A DNA stretch of 38,080 nucleotides from Streptosporangium amethystogenes (GTDB taxonomy: Bacteria > Actinomycetota > Actinomycetes > Streptosporangiales > Streptosporangiaceae): the NCBI RefSeq assembly GCF_000721075.1, contig NZ_JOEQ01000048.1, positions 1-38,080 on the forward strand, read 5' to 3'. Shown piece by piece: positions 16,159-23,753 of the stretch. The position numbers were made by a program, and so were the translations under genes. Numbering within the stretch: position 1 is the stretch's first letter; each line of letters begins with the position of its first letter. The notes beneath the pieces were generated by a model that did no database searches, had not been told where the DNA came from, and saw only the letters and a list, made by a program, of their open reading frames with translations.

Positions 16159-16529
16159 TACTCCCCCGTAACCCTCTCCACTCCTACGCCAGGGCTCTCC
16201 AACAAAGCGGATTCGCATCGCGGCACCATCACGGCCCTGTAACGAAACCCTGCATGCCGTATGGCTCGCAAACAAGACGCGTGCCGTAGCATCGCACAAA
16301 CCCCGGCAATTTTGGGCGTACTTGTACACCTTGCAGGCCCTTGCGCCCGGGGCAACTCGGGTGTCATACCCGAAACAGCCGACCCGGGTACCGCAACGGC
16401 AACCCACAGCACATCAGCAAAGTCCGTAAAACCCTACAAGACTACGCAGATAAGGCGTAAGCCGGGGTGAAAGCGGCCCATATCCACCGAACCATATTCG
16501 GGTGAAAAGCCGACACACAGCGCCCACCG
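16159..16529. other. Noncoding stretch between kinase and bsaP genes, with dyads
   Basis: No gene is supported here. The region holds the dyad TCGGGT-GTCAT-ACCCGA (16357-16373), a nearby ACCCGGGT palindrome, and a small hairpin CCGAA-CCATA-TTCGG (16487-16501) about 30 nt beyond the bsaP stop, a weak terminator candidate. It is less GC-rich than the genes and must carry the kinase promoter, which I cannot place with confidence. Confidence 0.4.
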
Positions 16530-16712
16530 TCAGCCGCTTGTCACACCGTGCTCGGCGCAGCGCGCGGACCAGCCCCCGGGGGTCACCTGCACCACCATCC
16601 GGCGGCGACAGCGGGCACAGTAACGGGGCGGCTCCATCACGCGCGCGGCCCGGCACCCGGCGTGGTCGGCCTCGCCCTCCGGGCGGCCGCAGTGGTCGCA
16701 GTACGGGGTCAC
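16530..16712 (-). CDS. bsaP: Biotin synthase auxiliary protein BsaP
   Basis: BsaP is a small cysteine-rich protein that mycobacterial-type BioB needs to make biotin from dethiobiotin. The 60-residue protein begins [14 protein letters not shown] and contains [20 protein letters not shown] and SARCAEHG. Six cysteines (5, 8, 20, 32, 35, 51) occur as two CxxC pairs plus singles, consistent with metal or cluster binding. I chose the GTG at 16712 because a TAGGCT -10 lies 8 nt upstream; an ATG at 16739 would add nine residues and overlap the divergent gene. In Mycobacterium the gene follows bioB (Rv1589-Rv1590); here it is 4 kb away on the other strand. Confidence 0.85.
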   Translation of the reverse strand: MTPYCDHCGRPEGEADHAGCRAARVMEPPRYCARCRRRMVVQVTPGGWSARCAEHGVTSG

Positions 16713-16720
16713 GGGACCAG

Positions 16721-16730
16721 AGCCTATGCT
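16721..16730. promoter_or_regulatory. Overlapping divergent -10 elements of bsaP and thioesterase genes
   Basis: The ten bases AGCCTATGCT hold TATGCT on the plus strand (7 nt before the ATG at 16738) and TAGGCT on the minus strand (8 nt before the GTG at 16712). Both fit TANNNT and both would give leaderless mRNAs. The two -10s share bases, so polymerase cannot occupy both at once. Confidence 0.5.
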
Positions 16731-16737
16731 GGCGCGC

Positions 16738-17142
16738 ATGGCACTCGCTCCCGGTCTGCAGGCACGGCTTCTCACCATGGTGGAGGGGGGGGACACCGCG
16801 GCGAAGGTCGGCAGCGGAGACGTCCCCGTGCTGGCCACCCCCCGCGTGCTGGCTCTCGCGGAACAGGCGACCCTCCAGGCGGTCGCGGGAGCTCTGGCCC
16901 CTGGCCAGACCTCCGTTGGCACCCGGGTCTCTCTGGAGCACCTGGCGGCCAGCCCGGTCGGCACGCACATCGAGGTCGCCGTCGAACTCACCGAGGTCGA
17001 CGGCCGCCGCCTGGTCTTCGGCTTCACCGCCCGCGATCGGCAGGCCGTCGTCGCGAGCGGAACCATCGAGCGCGTCGTCGTCGACCGCGAACGCTTCCTC
17101 GCGCGCCTCACCCCCGGGGGCGAGGGCGGAACTACTCGATGA
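16738..17142 (+). CDS. FlK-like hotdog-fold acyl-CoA thioesterase
   Basis: The 134-residue protein matches the family of fluoroacetyl-CoA thioesterase FlK, small hotdog enzymes that hydrolyse short acyl-CoA esters. The FlK catalytic set appears conserved: Thr34 ([12 protein letters not shown]), Glu42 and His68 ([12 protein letters not shown]), followed by [20 protein letters not shown]. The substrate is probably an ordinary acyl-CoA; nothing indicates fluorometabolism. The ATG at 16738 is favoured over that at 16726 because of the -10 spacing. The 3' end overlaps the convergent biotin carrier gene by 11 bp. Confidence 0.8.
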   Translation: MALAPGLQARLLTMVEGGDTAAKVGSGDVPVLATPRVLALAEQATLQAVAGALAPGQTSVGTRVSLEHLAASPVGTHIEVAVELTEVDGRRLVFGFTARDRQAVVASGTIERVVVDRERFLARLTPGGEGGTTR

Positions 17143-17344
17143 CGGCGATCAGGTCGCCCTCCTGGATGACGTCGCCCTCGGCGACCTGCAACTTGGCGAT
17201 CACGCCGTCGTCCTCGGTGAGGACCGGGATCTCCATCTTCATCGACTCAAGAATGAGCAGGGTGTCGCCGTCCTCGACGGTGTCCCCCTCGGCCACCAGA
17301 ACCTTCCAGACGTTCGCCACCATCTCAGCGCGGATCTCAGCCAC
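17132..17344 (-). CDS. Single-domain biotin carrier protein (TB7.3-like)
   Basis: The 70-residue protein is one biotinyl domain. It has the biotinylation motif ESMKMEIPV with Lys36 as acceptor, and the closing [10 protein letters not shown] strand. BirA would biotinylate it, and it would serve as a mobile carboxyl carrier. It resembles Rv3221c (TB7.3) of M. tuberculosis, which there adjoins pdtaS. The GTG start (VAEIRAEM) has GGGAG 6 nt upstream; a longer start (MKNVERW) is less likely. No carboxylase subunit gene is adjacent, so its partner is not evident. A lipoyl role is unlikely given the MKM motif. Confidence 0.9.
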   Translation of the reverse strand: MAEIRAEMVANVWKVLVAEGDTVEDGDTLLILESMKMEIPVLTEDDGVIAKLQVAEGDVIQEGDLIAVIE

Positions 17345-17398
17345 CGGAAACTCCCATCGTTCAACGTTCTTCAACTTTGCCAGACAGAGCTGATCACG

Positions 17399-17410
17399 CT
17401 CGCATGCGAG
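17399..17410. promoter_or_regulatory. 12-bp palindrome upstream of the biotin carrier gene
   Basis: CTCGCATGCGAG is fully self-complementary and lies 55 bp before the GTG of the biotin carrier gene, a plausible operator position. The regulator is unknown. Confidence 0.3.
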
Positions 17411-17459
17411 ACACCAGTCCTGTGCCGGACTTTCCGTCGACGAACTCCGTGCCTTTACC

Positions 17460-17479
17460 GCGGCTCCCGGCAGAGCCGC
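17460..17479 (-). terminator. Hairpin after the HD-domain gene
   Basis: GCGGCTC and GAGCCGC pair perfectly around CCGGCA, 26 nt past the stop codon of the leftward HD-domain gene. It separates that operon from the biotin carrier gene. Confidence 0.6.
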
Positions 17480-17504
17480 AGTCGGCGTTCGGCTGCGGGA
17501 AAGC

Positions 17505-18785
17505 CTAAAGCCGATGGATCGGGGCCAGCCTGTCGATCACTCTGGCCATCGCCTCGACGACCGTCGGATCGTACTCCTTGCCCGCGCCGAGACGGAGGCG
17601 CTCCAGCGCGGCGCCTGCCCGATCGCGGTCACTGGAGCCGCCCACCAGATCGTCGTAGGCGTTGGCCGCCTTGATGATGCGGCTGGCCATGGGCGGCGTC
17701 TCGGCGCAGGTGTCACACTGACGGCGGACGATCTCGGCCACCCGGTCCAGCACCCCGGTCTGCTTGATCACCTCCGCGCCCAGCTCGGCGATGCGCCGCG
17801 CCTGCTCGGGGTCGGTGAGGACCGTGGCCCCGCCGGGAATCGGGTCGCGCAGCGACAGTTGACCGATGTCGTGCATGAGCGCGGCGTATTCGAGCTCCAG
17901 TAGCTCGGGCTCTGCCGTGCCGAGCTCTCGCCCGACCGCCACCGCCAGGCGGCTCACCCGGCGGGAGTGTCCCGGCTCGACATAGCCGCCGACCTCGGTG
18001 ACCCGCGACAGCGCTCGTACGGTTTGCAGATAGGTGGCCCTGATCCCGGCATACTTGCGGAAGGCGACCTGGGTGACCAGCAGCGGCGCCGCGAAGACCA
18101 GCAGCGCGGCCATGTCCATGCTGTGCGAGGCGAGCGCGAGCAGGATTCCCGAGGCCGCGACGGCGACCCCCAGCGGCGCTGCCATCCACAGCTCGTCGTG
18201 AACGGCCACCTTGAAGGCGGCACGCACCTGCTCGGCCCGGAGCGCGGCGGCCAGCAACACGTCGGTCACCACCATGAGCAGGATGAACAGGGCCATCACT
18301 CCGAGCGCGGGCCACCAGCCGCTCTCATCTCCTCTGGCCAGGTCGAACAGCGGGCCTGCCAGCGGCCGGTAGGCCAGCGCGAGCAGGGCACCGGTGAGCA
18401 GCCTGCGCGCCATCGCGTCCAGGCGGGGTGGGCGGCCCACCGCGAGGTGCGGCAGCGCCCCGGCGACCATGCCGACCGAGAGCACCGCGACGACCTGGAG
18501 CGCCGAGTGCCGGGCGGGAACACCGCCCATGTCCAGCAGGAGCGTGTAACCGAGCGCGGCCGCCGCGCCGATCGGCGCCACCTCCCTGTTGCCGGGCATG
18601 GTCAGCCTGGCCAGTTCCCCCACCGCGATCAACGCCCCGAAGGCGACTGCGATCTGGGGATCGAGCAACCCTGTCGCGGCCGTGTGGGCCACCCCGGCCA
18701 CCGCCAGCAGGCCCGCCGCGCAGATCAGCAGCAGCTGGCCCGAGTCGAGCGCCTGGAAAGCCCGGTTGGCGCCGGAGCCGTTCAT
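17505..18785 (-). CDS. Membrane HD-domain protein, degenerate HD-GYP
   Basis: The 426-residue protein has about seven to eight hydrophobic helices in residues 15-240 (for example LLLICAAGLLAVAGVA and LGVMALFILLMVVTDVLLAAAL), then a cytoplasmic HD phosphohydrolase domain. GHSRRVSRLAVAVG and the HD pair in ALMHDIGQLSL are present. The GYP-type motif of c-di-GMP phosphodiesterases is missing: where HHE-x-DGxGYP is expected the sequence reads RRQCDTCAETPPMASR. It may be a degenerate or differently specific phosphohydrolase. Its ATG overlaps the stop of the upstream HD-GYP gene (ATGA), so the two are translated together and may partner. Confidence 0.82.
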   Translation of the reverse strand: MNGSGANRAFQALDSGQLLLICAAGLLAVAGVAHTAATGLLDPQIAVAFGALIAVGELARLTMPGNREVAPIGAAAALGYTLLLDMGGVPARHSALQVVAVLSVGMVAGALPHLAVGRPPRLDAMARRLLTGALLALAYRPLAGPLFDLARGDESGWWPALGVMALFILLMVVTDVLLAAALRAEQVRAAFKVAVHDELWMAAPLGVAVAASGILLALASHSMDMAALLVFAAPLLVTQVAFRKYAGIRATYLQTVRALSRVTEVGGYVEPGHSRRVSRLAVAVGRELGTAEPELLELEYAALMHDIGQLSLRDPIPGGATVLTDPEQARRIAELGAEVIKQTGVLDRVAEIVRRQCDTCAETPPMASRIIKAANAYDDLVGGSSDRDRAGAALERLRLGAGKEYDPTVVEAMARVIDRLAPIHRL

Positions 18786-20137
18786 CGCTCGGACACCACC
18801 TGAATGGGCATGGTCGGGTCGTCGTGGTCCTTCGTGGTGGTCTCCACCGCGTCGGCCGGGGGCGTGCCGACGGTGCGCGGCGGCTCCCAGCCGTCACGGT
18901 CGACCGCCTTGATGAACGCCACGACCATCACCGGGTCGAACTGGGTGCCGGCGTTCTTGCGCAGCTCGGTCATGGCCACCTCATGCGAGCGGGCGTTGCG
19001 GTAGGAACGGTCCGAGGTCATCGAGTCGAAGGCGTCGGCCACCGCGATGATCCTGGCGAACTCCGGGATCTCATCCCCCGCCAGCCCCATCGGGTAGCCC
19101 TTGCCGTCCTGCCGCTCGTGATGGTGCATGATCCCGGCGAACGCCTCGTCCAGGAAGTCGATGCCGCGCACGATCTCCAGCCCGCGCATCGGATGGAGCT
19201 GGATGGCCGCGAACTCCTCCTCGCTGAGCGGGCCGTCCTTCTGCAGCACCTTGGTCGGCACGCCCAGCTTGCCCACGTCGTGGAGCATCCCGGCGTAGCG
19301 GATCGCGCGCAACCGCTCGGACCTCATACCGATCTCCTCGGCGATCATTCCCGCGGCCAGGGAGACGCGGGTGCAGTGGCCGCGTGTGTAGTAGTCCTTG
19401 GTCTCCACCGCCTGGCAGAGCGCGGCGATCGTGGCGTCGTAGGAGCGCTGCTGCGCGAGGTACTGACCGAAGGCCCAGCGTGCCACGAAGAGCGGGAGCA
19501 GCACGAGCACCGCGGAGATCGAGTTGACCGTGGCCCACAATCCCGCGATCAGCAGGCCGAAAGTGGCGTAACCGAAGTAGGAGACCATGAACTGGGCCAC
19601 GCCCCGCAGCGGCACCTGGTGGGTCTGACCCGTGAACGCCAGCACGAACGCGATCAGGACGAAGTTGAGGGGCACGAACACGGCCGCCGCGCCCGCGAAC
19701 GGCACGATGATCTCGTCGAATCCGGCGATGGTGGGCACCTCGGCCCTGCCACCGAGCGCCACGTAGACCCGGCCCGCGACGTAGCCGCAGATGGCGAACT
19801 GGGCGCTGTTGAACAGCCGCTTCACCAACGGCAGGCCGGGCCGCACGCTGAACATGGCCGTCATGCCGACCAGCGCCGCCCCCTCGGGGCCGAGCAGCAC
19901 CACCGCGGCGAGCACGGCGGAGAAGCTGACCGACACCGCCGCCTGCCTGACGTTCAGCAGGGTGGGCACCGATTCGCACACCAGGAACAGCAGAGCAAGC
20001 ACCATGAGGTTGGACCAGTCAAGCCGATCCAGACGACCGTCCGCCGCCACGCTGTATCCGAGCAGCACGAAGGCGGCTCCGATAACAAGGATCAGATAGA
20101 CCTTGGCAAACCACGGCAGTCCACGCAAAGCGGCCAC
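18782..20137 (-). CDS. Membrane HD-GYP domain phosphohydrolase
   Basis: HD-GYP proteins hydrolyse cyclic di-GMP or related nucleotides. The 451-residue protein has an N-terminal membrane region of about eight helices (residues 10-235) and a C-terminal HD-GYP domain with RGHCTRVSLAAGM, MLHDVGKLGVP and the full motif HHERQDGKGYP. IIAVADAFDSMTSDRSYR follows, typical of active members. The GTG start has GGAG 8 nt upstream. It is first in a two-gene operon with the degenerate paralogue. The tail after residue 415 is polar and unstructured. Confidence 0.88.
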   Translation of the reverse strand: MAALRGLPWFAKVYLILVIGAAFVLLGYSVAADGRLDRLDWSNLMVLALLFLVCESVPTLLNVRQAAVSVSFSAVLAAVVLLGPEGAALVGMTAMFSVRPGLPLVKRLFNSAQFAICGYVAGRVYVALGGRAEVPTIAGFDEIIVPFAGAAAVFVPLNFVLIAFVLAFTGQTHQVPLRGVAQFMVSYFGYATFGLLIAGLWATVNSISAVLVLLPLFVARWAFGQYLAQQRSYDATIAALCQAVETKDYYTRGHCTRVSLAAGMIAEEIGMRSERLRAIRYAGMLHDVGKLGVPTKVLQKDGPLSEEEFAAIQLHPMRGLEIVRGIDFLDEAFAGIMHHHERQDGKGYPMGLAGDEIPEFARIIAVADAFDSMTSDRSYRNARSHEVAMTELRKNAGTQFDPVMVVAFIKAVDRDGWEPPRTVGTPPADAVETTTKDHDDPTMPIQVVSER

Positions 20138-20318
20138 CCTAGGGCTCCAAAGGGCGCGCGTTCAGGTCCAGGAGATCCCGGGATGGGCCGGGCCGACCGT
20201 TTCCTTCAACATGCGCTGCCTCCACGTCGATTTCGCACTCAGGCTACAGAAGCGAGCCAGATCAGGAGGGCGGGACGACCAATCGCAAGCAAAGCGTAAT
20301 CAGTCAATCACGGACTGC

Positions 20319-20613
20319 TGGCGACGCTACGCGTCGCGGCTCGGCCACCTGTATACGGCGACACTGCGCGTCGTGGTGAGACCGCTCTTGTCCGGCTCCT
20401 TCCCTCGTCGACCGGGGCCGCTCGTACCTCACGAGCTGCCGGCGACGCTGACGCGTCGCGGTGAGACCGCTCTTACCCGGCTCCTTCCCTCGTCGACCGG
20501 GGCCGCTCGTACCTCACGACCCCGCTCTCCTCAGTCCAGTCCCCGGCGCGGCCTTACGGGAAGTCCCTCAGGGGAAGGGCTGGGGCACATCCCAGGGGTG
20601 CTTCTTGGGGCGG
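20319..20613 (+). repeat. Intergenic multi-hairpin repeat, copy C
   Basis: This copy has three H1 hairpins (GCGACGC-TAC-GCGTCGC from 20320, a decayed one from 20358, and one with loop TGAC from 20442). The H2-to-H3 segment occurs twice in tandem (about 20375-20435 and 20460-20520). H3 in the second unit is CGGGGCCGC (20498-20506), loop TCGTACCTC, ACGACCCCG. One core and one tail follow. The element lies between the HD-GYP gene start and the epimerase gene end. The 180 bp to its left (20138-20318) carry the HD-GYP promoter region, with nothing else recognised. Confidence 0.85.
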
Positions 20614-20642
20614 TTCCTGTGGCTAGGGGGCGCTTGGTGGGA

Positions 20643-21587
20643 TTACGGGGTCGCGAGCCTGGTCCTCGCCCAGTCGACCGTGGCTTTCAGACCCGTGGCC
20701 AGGTCCGTCCGGGGACGCCAGCCGAGCCCGTCGAAGGCGGGAGCCGGATCGACGGCCATGGCCGGGAGGTCTCCCAGGCGGGTCGGGGCCGCCTCCGGCT
20801 CGTCGACGGCCCCCGCCGCCGCGGCGACCAGCGAGTGCAGCCTGCGGTCGGTGGTCTCGACTCCGGTGCCCAGGTTGAAGCGGCCGCCACCGCCCTCGGT
20901 GCCACAGGCGCGGGCGAAGCCGTCGACCACGTCGTCGACGAAGATGTAGTCGCGGGTCTGGGTGCCGTCGCCGTACACCACCGTGGGGGTGCCGTTGAGC
21001 AACGCGTCCGTGAAGATGGCGACCACCCCCGCCTCGCCGTCCGGCGACTGGCGCGGGCCGTAGACGTTGGAGAGCACCAGCGTGGTGTAGTCGATGCCGT
21101 GGAGCGCCTTGAACGTGGCCAGGTAGGTCTCCGCGCTGAGCTTGGAGGCCGCGTACGGAGAGCGCGGGTCGGTCGCCGCGCCGCCGGAGACCGGGATGAC
21201 CGCCGGCCTGCCGTAGACCGCGACCGAGGAGGCGAAGACGACCTTGCGGGTGCCCCCGTGGTGGGCGGCCGTCAGGACCGACACGGTGCCCTCGACGTTG
21301 AGTCTGGCGTCGTGTACCGGGTCGGCCACGCTCTTGCGCACGCTGATCTGCGCGGCGAGGTGGCAGACGACCTCGGGTCTCCACTCGGCCGCCAGGCCGA
21401 TCAGGGCCGGGTCCCGGATGTCCATCACGTGCAGGGCGAACAGGGGGCTCTCCGCGGCGCGGACCAGGTTGCCGCGGTCGCCACCGGACAGGTCGTCCAC
21501 CACGGCGACCTCGTGCCCGTCGGCCAGCAACCGGTCAACGAGGGTGGATCCGATGAACCCCGCCCCACCGGTCACGAGTATGCGCAT
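20643..21587 (-). CDS. NAD-dependent nucleotide-sugar epimerase/dehydratase (GalE-like)
   Basis: The 314-residue protein is an extended short-chain dehydrogenase. The NAD-binding loop is TGGAGFIGSTLVD near the start, with VVDDLSGGDRGN for the ribose, HLAAQISVRKSV, the catalytic Ser in FASSVAVYG, and the Tyr-Lys pair in SPYAASKLSAE. YGPRQSPDGEAGVV and GDGTQTRDYIFVDDVV follow, typical of UDP-glucose 4-epimerases and dTDP-glucose dehydratases. The ATG at 21587 gives MRILVTGG. The exact sugar substrate is not decidable. It is transcribed alone; no glycosyltransferase is nearby. Confidence 0.87.
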   Translation of the reverse strand: MRILVTGGAGFIGSTLVDRLLADGHEVAVVDDLSGGDRGNLVRAAESPLFALHVMDIRDPALIGLAAEWRPEVVCHLAAQISVRKSVADPVHDARLNVEGTVSVLTAAHHGGTRKVVFASSVAVYGRPAVIPVSGGAATDPRSPYAASKLSAETYLATFKALHGIDYTTLVLSNVYGPRQSPDGEAGVVAIFTDALLNGTPTVVYGDGTQTRDYIFVDDVVDGFARACGTEGGGGRFNLGTGVETTDRRLHSLVAAAAGAVDEPEAAPTRLGDLPAMAVDPAPAFDGLGWRPRTDLATGLKATVDWARTRLATP

Positions 21588-21640
21588 GAGCAACCCCCAT
21601 CGTCGTGTGACTCCTCCGCTCCACGAGGGGAGTGGCTTCT

Positions 21641-21664
21641 CGGTTCCCTCAGCCGAGGGAACCG
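21641..21664 (-). terminator. 10-bp perfect hairpin after the sigR-rsrA operon
   Basis: CGGTTCCCTC and GAGGGAACCG pair perfectly around AGCC. It lies 124 nt beyond the rsrA stop and 54 bp before the epimerase start, in position to end the sigR-rsrA transcript. Confidence 0.65.
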
Positions 21665-21787
21665 ACGGCCAGGCCATGACCGTTTCGAACCCAGGAACCA
21701 TAACAGGGAAGCGGTTCACCTGCCGGATGAACCCGGCGGCCAGTCGGCACACGCGATGACCACGACCGTACGGAAGCTCCGGAGAGG

Positions 21788-22054
21788 TCAGTGGGCGAGT
21801 TCGGAGCGTACCTGGTCAATCCGGCTGAGCACCTTGGCCCGCAGGTCTTCCGAGACCTGATCGCACCCGCAGTGCTTGGCGACGAGTTGCTTGACGACCT
21901 GCTCCAGGCCGTACTCCTCCAGGCAGGGGTGGCACTCGTCCAGGTGCTGGCGGATGTCCGCGCAGTTGCGCTCGTCGAGCTCGCCGTCCAGGTAGGTGTA
22001 GACCTTGTCCAGGACCTCACGACAGTCGGTGTCGTGGTGCTCGCCACAGCTCAT
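21788..22054 (-). CDS. rsrA: Redox-sensing zinc anti-sigma factor RsrA
   Basis: RsrA holds SigR inactive in reducing conditions; oxidation of its zinc-binding cysteines to a disulfide releases SigR. The 88-residue protein has the ZAS motif H-x3-C-x2-C at His37, Cys41 and Cys44 plus Cys11, the same positions as in Streptomyces coelicolor RsrA. Three additional cysteines occur at 31, 62 and 64. It lies 64 bp downstream of sigR on the same strand, the usual operon. With NiSOD in the window it belongs to the oxidative/thiol stress defences. Confidence 0.93.
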   Translation of the reverse strand: MSCGEHHDTDCREVLDKVYTYLDGELDERNCADIRQHLDECHPCLEEYGLEQVVKQLVAKHCGCDQVSEDLRAKVLSRIDQVRSELAH

Positions 22055-22118
22055 GCGATCACCTCACCCAGGGGTGTCAAGGCCGCCGGGGCGGAATCGC
22101 CGTTCCTGTCTCGCTCGC

Positions 22119-22841
22119 TCACTTCGCACCTTCCGCGGGAACCAGGCCACGCTCGCGGGCGTAGTCCTCAAGTTGGGTCCGCAGCTGGCGACGGCCCCGG
22201 TGCAGCCGCGACATCACGGTCCCGATGGGGGTCCCCATGATGTCCGCGATCTCCTTGTACGGGAAGCCCTCGACGTCGGCGAGATAGACCGCGATGCGGA
22301 ACTCCTCGGGAAGCGCGGCCAGCGCTCGCTTCACGTCGGTGTCCGGGAGGTGCTCCAGCGCCTCGACCTCCGCCGACTTCAACCCCGCCGAGGTGTGCGA
22401 CTCGGCCCTGGCCAGCTGCCAGTCCTCAATCTCCTCGGCGCCCGACTGCTTGGGCTCCCGCTGCTTCTTGCGGTAACTGTTGATGAAGGTGTTGGTCAGA
22501 ATTCGGTAAAGCCACGCTTTGAGGTTCGTGCCTTGCTGGAACTGGTGAAAGGACGCGAACGCCTTGGCGAAGGTCTCCTGAAGAAGGTCCTCGGCGTCCG
22601 CGGGGTTCCGGGTCATCCGAAGCGCGGCGGAGTAGAGCTGGTCGAGATAGGGCATGACATCCCGCTCGAACCGTGTGCTCCGCTGCTCCAGAGTCTCCTC
22701 GTCTGTCGCAGGGACCGGACCCACCCCCTTAAGATCGCCGGAGTCCTGCTGACGCGGGACACCGTACTGAGCGGAGAATACCCGCTCACCGGGGATGGCC
22801 CGATCACCGGGGCGGGTGACGGGTTCGATCAAGGCGAGCAT
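22119..22841 (-). CDS. sigR: ECF sigma factor SigR (thiol-oxidative stress)
   Basis: SigR directs transcription of thioredoxin, mycothiol and protein-quality genes under disulfide stress. The 240-residue protein closely follows Streptomyces SigR from [19 protein letters not shown] onward, with region 2 ([38 protein letters not shown]) and region 4 ([38 protein letters not shown]). The N-terminal ~55 residues are variable in the family. The ATG at 22841 has GGAGG 11 nt upstream. S. coelicolor makes long and short SigR isoforms from two promoters; a similar choice of start is possible here. A SigR-type promoter lies upstream. Confidence 0.94.
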   Translation of the reverse strand: MLALIEPVTRPGDRAIPGERVFSAQYGVPRQQDSGDLKGVGPVPATDEETLEQRSTRFERDVMPYLDQLYSAALRMTRNPADAEDLLQETFAKAFASFHQFQQGTNLKAWLYRILTNTFINSYRKKQREPKQSGAEEIEDWQLARAESHTSAGLKSAEVEALEHLPDTDVKRALAALPEEFRIAVYLADVEGFPYKEIADIMGTPIGTVMSRLHRGRRQLRTQLEDYARERGLVPAEGAK

Positions 22842-22882
22842 CTGCTTGCCAACCTCCGAAAGGATCGTGCGTTGTCCGCTTG

Positions 22883-22910
22883 CAACACGCTCGTCCAGTC
22901 ATCTGTTCCC
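22883..22910 (-). promoter_or_regulatory. SigR-type promoter of sigR (autoregulation)
   Basis: On the minus strand GGGAAC, 18 bp of spacer and GTTG match the SigR/SigH consensus GGGAAT-N18-GTT at all but one base. The expected start point is about 35 nt before the sigR ATG. This is the positive autoregulation known for sigR and sigH genes. Confidence 0.75.
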
Positions 22911-23010
22911 GCAAGATAGAAGGTGACGAACGACCCGGTACGGGGAAAAGAAGATACGTACCGGTAGGTAATCAAAGACCACCGGATCCTCCCGACGCCA
23001 GGAGCTGCTT

Positions 23011-23751
23011 GTGCTGCCCATCCCGGCCGAAGAGCTGAACGGCTCAGGTGCGCTCGGGCCGTACTGGACCTTTTATCACGCGGTCGTGGCCGAGCAACTG
23101 AGTCGATGGCTGCCGGAAACCCCCTCCACCGTCCTCGACATGTCCTGCGGCAACGGCCGCTGGGCCGTCCAGGCGGCGAAGGCGGGACACCGGGTGATCG
23201 AAATGGTCGACTTCCGCCGGCCCGCGGACGATCAGCCGCTGCACGACATCTCCAGGGTCAGCCAGGTACGCGCCGACGACCTGCGCTTCCTGCCCGACTG
23301 CAGCGTGGACGCCGTACTCGCCGAGGAACGGGCGATGTCCGTGGAGCTCATGGCCGAGTCCGCGATCGACGATGTCGCCAGGGTTCTGCGTCCCGGCGGC
23401 CGGACACTGGTCTGCGTCGACTCCCTGGTACTGGGGATGGCGATCCTCGCCGAGCAGAACTACTGGGCCCACCTGCGCCAGACCGGCGAGGTCATGCTCG
23501 TTCCCTGGCCCGACGGCAGCATCACCCGCTGCTTCAGCAGCGCCCAGCTCCGCGAGCTGCTCACCGAGGCGGGCCTGGAGGTCGAGTGGGTACGGCCCCG
23601 CACGGTGCTGTCCCCTTCGACCGTCGACCATGTGCTCGCCTCCGACTCCCGGGCGCTCACCTGGCTGGTCAACACCGAACTGGACACCCACCCCGACGAC
23701 GACGACACGGTGGGCATCCACCTGGTCGCCAGCGCGCGCCGACCTGTTTGA
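23011..23751 (+). CDS. Class I SAM-dependent methyltransferase
   Basis: The 246-residue protein has the Rossmann methyltransferase core: motif I VLDMSCGNGRWAVQAAKAG (about 42-60), an acidic end of strand 2 (VIEMVDFR), DLRFLPDCSVDAVLAEERAM, and VLRPGGRTLVCVD. The C-terminal part may hold the substrate site. The GTG start has AGGAG 6 nt upstream. It is divergent from sigR with a 169-bp gap. The acceptor substrate cannot be told. The second base of motif I is less glycine-rich than in typical members. Confidence 0.8.
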   Translation: MLPIPAEELNGSGALGPYWTFYHAVVAEQLSRWLPETPSTVLDMSCGNGRWAVQAAKAGHRVIEMVDFRRPADDQPLHDISRVSQVRADDLRFLPDCSVDAVLAEERAMSVELMAESAIDDVARVLRPGGRTLVCVDSLVLGMAILAEQNYWAHLRQTGEVMLVPWPDGSITRCFSSAQLRELLTEAGLEVEWVRPRTVLSPSTVDHVLASDSRALTWLVNTELDTHPDDDDTVGIHLVASARRPV

Positions 23752-23753
23752 TT

